DNA of 64,000 bases. It comes from Hedera helix. Its lineage: Eukaryota; Streptophyta; Magnoliopsida; Apiales; Araliaceae. Below, one piece after another: positions 59,163 to 64,000 of this stretch. The translations under genes were made by a program, and so were the position numbers. The notes under the pieces are model-generated. The model searched no databases, was not told the DNA's origin, and saw only the letters and a program-made list of their open reading frames with translations. The number at the start of each line of letters is the position of its first letter. Position 1 is the stretch's first letter. The DNA lies in the NCBI GenBank assembly GCA_947179155.2, contig OX359268.1:315001-379000 (forward strand), read 5' to 3'.

Positions 59163-60175
59163 GTCAGGTATCGTTTATGACTGGTCGTTTTGGAATTGGT
59201 CAGGTATCGTATCTGACGGGTCATTTTTTGAATTGGTCAGGTATCGTATCTGACGGTTGGTTTTTCAATTTGGTCAGGTATCGTATCTGACGGGTCGTTT
59301 TTCAATGGGTCAGGTCTCGTATCTGACGGGTCGCCTTTCAATTGGTCAGGTCTCATACCTGACGGGTCGCTTTTCAATTGGTCAGGTCTCGTATCTGACA
59401 TGTCGTTTTTCAATTGGTCAGGTCTCGTATCTGACGGGTCGTTTTTCAATTGGTCAGGTCTCGTATCTGACGGGTTGTTTTTCAATTGGTCAGGTCTCGT
59501 ATCTGACCGGTCGTTTTTCAATTGGTCAGGTCTCGTATCTGACGGGTCGTTTTTCAATTGGTCAGGTCTCGTATCTGACATGTCGTTTTTCAATTGGTCA
59601 GGTCTCGTATCTGACGGGTTGTTTTTCCATTGGTCAGGTCTCGTATCTGACCGGTCGTTTTTTCCATTGGTCAGGTCTCGTATCTGACGGGTCGTTTTTT
59701 CAATTGGTCAGGTCTCGTATCTGACGGGTCGCTTTTCAATTGGTCAGGTCTCGTATCTGACGGGTCGTTTTTCAATTGGTCAGGTCTCGTATCTGACATG
59801 TCGTTTTTCAATTGGTCAGGTCTCGTATCTGACGGGTTGTTTTTCCATTGGTCAGGTCTCGTATCTGACCGGTCGTTTTTTCCATTGGTCAGGTCTCGTA
59901 TCTGACGGGTCGTTTTTCAATTGGTCAGGTCTCGTATCTGACCGGTCGTTTTTCAATTGGTCAGGTCTCGTATCTGACGGGTCGTTTTTCAATTGGTCAG
60001 GTCTCGTATCTGACATGTCGTTTTTCAATTGGTCAGGTCTCGTATCTGACCGGTCGTTTTTCAATTGGTCAGGTCTCGTATCTGACGGGTCGTTTTTCAA
60101 TTGGTCAGGTCTCGTATCTGACATGTCGTTTTTCAATTGGTCAGGTCTCGTATCTGACGGGTTGTTTTTTCATTG
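59163..60175. repeat. 36-bp tandem array, 28 copies
   Basis: Unit about GTCAGGTCTCGTATCTGAC plus a 17-base spacer (GGGTCGTTTTTCAATTG). GTCAG and CTGAC arms make each unit a small hairpin. The spacer start varies as GGGTCG, ATGTCG, GGGTTG or CCGGTCG, and these types recur in order; the ATGTCG unit at 59580 repeats at 59798, a higher-order period of six units (about 217 bp). 36 is a multiple of three, so several frames stay open on both strands, but there is no sign of a real protein. The first units (59163-59330) are the most diverged. Confidence 0.95.
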
Positions 60176-60266
60176 GTCATGGGGTTCTAAAATCTTGTAT
60201 TTTATCACGTGACACGCTACATGTTGACTCGAGGTAACAAAAGGGGGGCAAAAGGGTCACCGAGAC

Positions 60267-60351
60267 CAGCCGCAGATGCATCTGCGGCCAGCCGCAGATG
60301 TATCTGCGGCTGGGATCGGTCCCTATTTCAGATCGTGATGGGTCACGATCT
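60267..60351. repeat. Palindromic modules after the tandem array
   Basis: 60267-60312 has two copies of the CCGCAGATG(C/T)ATCTGCGG palindrome, the second with one change, matching the module of the LTR (54436-54495). Just after it, AGATCGTGA-TGGG-TCACGATCT (60330-60351) is a perfect 9-base-arm hairpin. Confidence 0.85.
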
Positions 60352-60926
60352 GTCACTTTCTTCACTTTTCTTCCTCTCGTTTTCGGTTTTCTTCGTCCCC
60401 TACTCGGCTTTTTCGTCTTTTGGGCAACTTTTGGCAAAATCTGCTCCGATTAGATCAGTTTACGCGCTTTGGGTAACGTTTTAACTCCTTTTTCTTTGAT
60501 TTTCGCTTTCATTTGGTTATGTATTTACTTGTTTAAATGTTTTAATCTTAGCAATGCATGCCTCTTATGAGATATTTATGTTAGACGTAGCATAAAAATA
60601 CTGGGTCTTGCAATCATGCTCTATTATTTTGAAAATTCCATTGTTTTAATCATTTTATGCTCATGATGCATTATTTTGCTTGCATTTGGGATTTGTTGGT
60701 TGTCTGACTTGGTTAAACATGCCTGATCGTGCATGGGATGTCCATTTTACAAACGAAACTCTGTCGAAATTTCGGAAAATCTAGCGCACCCCTAGGGATT
60801 TGTTTATGCATTTTTTTATTCATAAATATGTTACGCTGCCCTATGATTTTTAGCAACATGCAATAATATTTCCTTGAAAGATAACGAGCTAAGGGTGTAC
60901 CTCCTTTTCGTGATGCCGTTTCAGTC
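60352..60926 (+). other. Leader upstream of the PMD gene
   Basis: T-rich 5' leader without ORF; a CT-rich stretch at 60353-60420 (TCACTTTCTTCACTTTTCTTCC). Promoter elements are not recognised. Confidence 0.5.
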
Positions 60927-62888
60927 ATGGATTCTGATGCTCCCAGTGGTTCCTCAGTGCCCCGGGTTGCTGGTGTCCGCCGTCGTAGAGCGGCTGCCTC
61001 GGTTCCCGCTCCAGTTTTGACTCGTCATTCCCGTAGACTGGCAGAGTCCATTATTCGCCCCGCTCTCCCTGCTGTCGATGAGGATGCCCCAGCTGAGGCA
61101 GCGGCGGGCCCTTCTGGCACAGCGGCTCCTCCACCCACGCGTCGGACCTTACCGGGGGCCCACGCCAGGATACCGGACTTGCTTGGTCCTGATCTCAGCA
61201 GTCACCCCTCAGCCTACCTTGCAGCTAACGAGGTATATCCATCGTCTAAGTTCGATTTAAATCCTCATGGTTACCATGCCTAACTTTTGATGGCTGTCAC
61301 AGGTTCCTGAATTTACCCAACCTCGGGGTAACTGGTTCAGCATCTACCCTCTTTATCACGCGCTGCATCCCGATTACAGGGGAATGGTGGATTCTTGGGG
61401 GTTCAGGCATTTCTTTACCATTGCCCCTCGCCGGTGTCCGTGGGGTTACATGAGGGCCTTATCTGAGCGTTGGTTTCACCAGACACAGTCTCTTCATCTT
61501 CTGGATTGTGAGTTGCTGCTGACCCCATTAGACTGGCGTTATATCACTGGGATGGAGTTCTCTGGACCCCGGGTTCCCTTGGAGTCGGACATTACCCCCG
61601 CTGCTGTTCGCTCTTTGTTGGGTTTTAGTCCTCAGGAGAAAGTCTTTAAGGCCCGCAGCATCCGATCCGGTGCACTGGCCGTGGATGCCATCGGAGGGGT
61701 TCTCTCTGAGTCGTTTCCCGCGGACCGATCCGCTCGTGACTTCCTGCTTCGGCGCTTATTTTTGACCATTATGAGGGGCTGTTTTCTGGGGAACAACTCC
61801 TCGACTATTCACTTCAGTATCGTTGGAGCTACCCGGGATGTTGATCGGATTGGCGATTATGATTGGGGCTCTTTCACCTTTGCTTATTTCCTTCATGGTC
61901 TTCGCCTTCGCTCAGAGGGCCAGACTGATGCTTGGCTGGGGTTTTATCCCTTTTTGCTGGTAAGTCATATTCATTGTGCCGCTTTTCACTTTGTTTCATT
62001 CCTTTGTCGTCCCTGGTATTTATGTCTCTCTTTTTTGTTTATCAGTTTTGGGCTTATGAGCGGCTGCCCTGCTTGCGGCCAGTTACTACCCTCGGTCCGG
62101 AGACTTATCCCAGGGGTCGTCGATGGCACCATAGCACTCTTGCGGAGACCCCCGTGTCAGACAGCTTTGCTCATTGTCGGCTGCAGTTAGAGCTGATCTC
62201 GTCCGCGGATGTGACCTGGGTTCCCTACACGGCGGATCACTTGGCGGCTGGACTTGCTGGTGGCTATGCTGCGGATCTGGAGCTGGCCTTGTCCACCCGT
62301 CGTATTCCTTTTCTGACCTATGGTGGATGGGAGCTGTATCTGGGGGAGCGTGCCATCAGATGTGTTACTGGGGAGGCTCGTGTCCCTTTTGCCCCTCCCT
62401 CACAGAGATTTTGGTTCGCGGATGCCCACCTTCCCGAGGCTCTGATAGCCGGGGAGGACGGATATATGCTGTCGGCTGGTCCTCATACGAACGAGAGCTT
62501 CAGTGCCTGGTGGAGACCCCGCACTATCGGACCTCAGACTCGTGCCACTTTCTTCCTCGGAGACCTGGTTCACGGGTCGGTGATGATGGCAGATTGGATG
62601 GAGTGTGTCCGTGTCCCCACCCATTCGGACCAGATTGCGTCTCTTACTCGGCAGGTGGATCAGCTATCTCTTTTTGTTCGGAGCTTGGGCCGAGATCCGG
62701 AGGAGGCTTATGTCGCGGACCCGCACGGATCTGATTTTGGCTCGGCCCCCGGCCCATCGGATGCCCCAATGCCGTTCTATTCCTGCCCAGACCTGAACTG
62801 TGAGGGTGAAGCTTCTCTTCCCCCGGATTTGCCGGTAGATCAGTTTGAGGATGATGCCTTCATTGACGGCATAGATTTTACTGATTAG
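60927..62888 (+). CDS. Plant mobile domain (PMD) protein, three exons
   Basis: Exons 60927-61232, 61303-61959 and 62046-62888. The introns are 70 and 86 bp with GT..AG ends (GTATAT..TCACAG and GTAAGT..TATCAG) and all junctions are phase 0, giving 601 aa without stops. Exon 1 is a basic/Ala/Pro-rich leader (RRRRAAASVPAP). Exon 2 has the PMD core: DSWGFRHFF, ALSERWFHQTQSLHLLDCEL (residues about 154-173), then a TPLDWRYITGMEFSGPRVP block that matches the ITGL-G-PV region of MAIN/MAIL-type proteins. Exon 3 continues the fold (FWAYERLP, WHHST) and ends in a short heptad stretch (IASLTRQVDQLSLFVRSLG) and an acidic tail. PMD proteins occur as host silencing/genome-stability factors (MAIN, MAIL1) and as extra genes in MULE and gypsy elements; the biochemical role is unknown. 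Here it is retroelement cargo. Intact and GC-rich. Confidence 0.85.
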
Positions 62889-63097
62889 ACCTTGATAGGC
62901 TAGGACCTCTGTATTTAAGCCTGTTCGTTTTATTATCATTTCTCATTTCATGGATTATGTACAGACTTATTTTTATTTTATGCACAATCATTCACTTTTG
63001 ATGATCCATTCATTCCATTATAGCCTGTATGATGCATGATTTGTTATATAAAGGAAAAATTGACCCCTGTATAGTCTTTTGATACTGCTTTTTACAG
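62889..63097 (+). other. Spacer between PMD gene and second ORF
   Basis: AT-rich 209 bp. It ends CTGCTTTTTACAG directly before the next ATG, a good 3' splice-site context, so it may include intron sequence of a longer transcript. Confidence 0.5.
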
Positions 63098-64000
63098 ATG
63101 TCATCCCTGGACGTGGTTCGCGTGGACCCTCACGCCCCCTCAGGGATTATTGGCAGGCTCTTCTTATGGCTGGATAGTTTGCTACCCTCCGACCGAATCA
63201 TCGCAGCGGGTCTTTTGGGACACTCCTTGGCTCTACTATCATTTCAGGTGCCGCCGGGCTTTGTTGATGGCATTCTCAGTTGTTGGATCCCGGACAGACA
63301 TGTTTTCAGGTTTGGGTTGGAGTATCTAACTCCCACCCTTGAGGAGTATGCTCGCTTTACCGGTTTATCTGTGAATGGTCCCTGCGCCCGGGTTACTTCA
63401 GGCCATATGCGCCGTCAGTTTCTGACTTTCACGGGATTACGGAGGACAGTCCTGTTATCTGTGATCTCCTCGAGCCATCTTGTTCCCCTATCCTTCCTGG
63501 TTGACAGATTTGGCTCGGTGGATAGCTTCTCTCGGTTTTTCAGTGATTTTTCAGTATCTGAAGAGCGCTGGGGCGCTTTGAGAGTGGATGTTTTGATGGC
63601 TTGTGTCGTATCAGTTCTGTACATGCCCGCAGGGGACGACCTCATGGATATGCGGGTTATCGTAGCGGTGCAGGCTCTCCAGGAGGACCATACCATTCTT
63701 CCCATGATATTAGCAGAGACTTACCTGTCGGCCTCCTATTGTCATTCCTTCTCTGGTCGCATATTTAGGGGAAGTTCCATTTTGTTGTATGTATGGTTCA
63801 TGAGCCACCTCAGACCCATCGGGCAGTTTCGTCGACACGGGTTCTGTTTCAGCCACAGCCTGGCCATGCAGTTCTCATTCCGTCCCCGTCGATGCACGGA
63901 TACCGCTTCATGGAGGGAGTTCTTATCGGCCATTGAGGAGCCTTTCCATCCTCTGATTTATTCGGGCTATTGCTCTTTCCAGAGTTTCTTGACTCATGTG
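63098..64000 (+). CDS. DUF7745-like ORF, open at window end
   Basis: 301 codons from ATG 63098 to the last base without a stop, so the C-terminus is outside. Early block GRLFLWLDSLLPSDRI, then GHSLALLSFQVPPGFVD; the diagnostic stretch is HVFRFGLEYLTPTLEEYARF (residues about 68-87). The F-FG-EL-PTLEEY pattern is that of plant DUF7745, a family often found in retroelements and distantly PMD-like; its function is unknown. Later blocks include ALRVDVLMACVVSVLYMP and SGRIFRGSSILLYVWFMSHL. GC-rich like the PMD gene. The start could instead be an internal exon because of the CAG just before the ATG. Confidence 0.65.
   Translation, partial: MSSLDVVRVDPHAPSGIIGRLFLWLDSLLPSDRIIAAGLLGHSLALLSFQVPPGFVDGILSCWIPDRHVFRFGLEYLTPTLEEYARFTGLSVNGPCARVTSGHMRRQFLTFTGLRRTVLLSVISSSHLVPLSFLVDRFGSVDSFSRFFSDFSVSEERWGALRVDVLMACVVSVLYMPAGDDLMDMRVIVAVQALQEDHTILPMILAETYLSASYCHSFSGRIFRGSSILLYVWFMSHLRPIGQFRRHGFCFSHSLAMQFSFRPRRCTDTASWREFLSAIEEPFHPLIYSGYCSFQSFLTHV

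Larger units (their letters stand above)
58400..64000 (+). mobile_element. Tat/Ogre-type gypsy element with two extra genes, runs off window
   Basis: LTR fragment, leader with tandem array and palindromes, a plant-mobile-domain gene and a DUF7745-like ORF. No gag-pol has appeared by the window end. Extra ORFs upstream of gag are known for the Tat lineage (established knowledge); assignment rests on the LTR wording. Internal coding parts are clearly more GC-rich than the surroundings. Confidence 0.7.

Noticed and set aside
59163..60175. CRISPR-like regular repeats
   Set aside because: The units are directly tandem 36-mers with no unique spacers, in a plant genome; it is a minisatellite.
59237..60212. 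Long open frames of 12-residue repeats (for example GQVSYLTGRFSI) on both strands
   Set aside because: The unit length is a multiple of three and lacks stops, so frames stay open by chance; no start context or family.
61932..62045. Reading the PMD frame straight through the second intron
   Set aside because: The stretch has GTAAGT and a T-rich TTTATCAG end, and the family match breaks across it; splicing restores phase and family order.
62174..62734. 186-aa plus-strand frame in another phase
   Set aside because: Shadow of exon 3 of the PMD gene; the spliced frame matches the family and ends cleanly.

Overview
The window is nuclear DNA of a flowering plant, most likely a eudicot. It is AT-rich and dominated by LTR retrotransposons nested in one another. 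It holds genes with plant introns, plant-only families (VFB/SKIP2 F-box, DOMON-cytochrome b561, plant mobile domain, DUF7745), tRNA-Asp and tRNA-iMet primer sites, and CT, AT and homopolymer microsatellites. The species cannot be told from the sequence. No tRNA, rRNA, CRISPR array or organellar segment was found.

Layout. 1-7317: Ty3/gypsy debris. It includes a 506-bp tandem duplication, a minus-strand gag relic with a tRNA-Asp primer site and a 1.25-kb LTR, a second minus-strand LTR, and the end of a plus-strand LTR. 7440-14869: the one ordinary genic island. It has an intact single-exon F-box/LRR gene (9773-11410) lying between two halves of a broken DOMON-cytochrome b561 gene. 14870-19146: non-coding, with simple and dispersed repeats.

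19147-40111: a minus-strand Ty1/copia compound. It reads partial leader, LTR, internal region, LTR. The internal region has no gag-pol; it carries one unusual ORF, which is split by a plus-strand copia element (25357-34780) with a perfect CTGGT target duplication. 40112-48592: relic gypsy LTR sequence, an AT minisatellite, microsatellites and the end of a gypsy pol.

48593-58400: a plus-strand copia element of the same LTR family as the minus-strand compound, but with gag, protease and the start of integrase. Its gag is interrupted by a solo gypsy LTR (50374-55615, target duplication ATACT/ATACC), which is itself interrupted by a Tat/Ogre-type solo LTR (52770-55089, target duplication TCAGA). 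The element is cut off at 58400 by a 3' LTR piece identical to that solo LTR.

58948-64000: the inside of that Tat/Ogre-type element, running off the window. It carries a 28-copy 36-bp tandem array, a palindromic module shared with its LTR, an intact three-exon plant-mobile-domain gene (601 aa), and a second, still-open DUF7745-like ORF. This GC-rich two-gene cargo is the most noteworthy system here. The second point of interest is the copia family represented both by a gag-pol member and by a member that has replaced gag-pol with another ORF.
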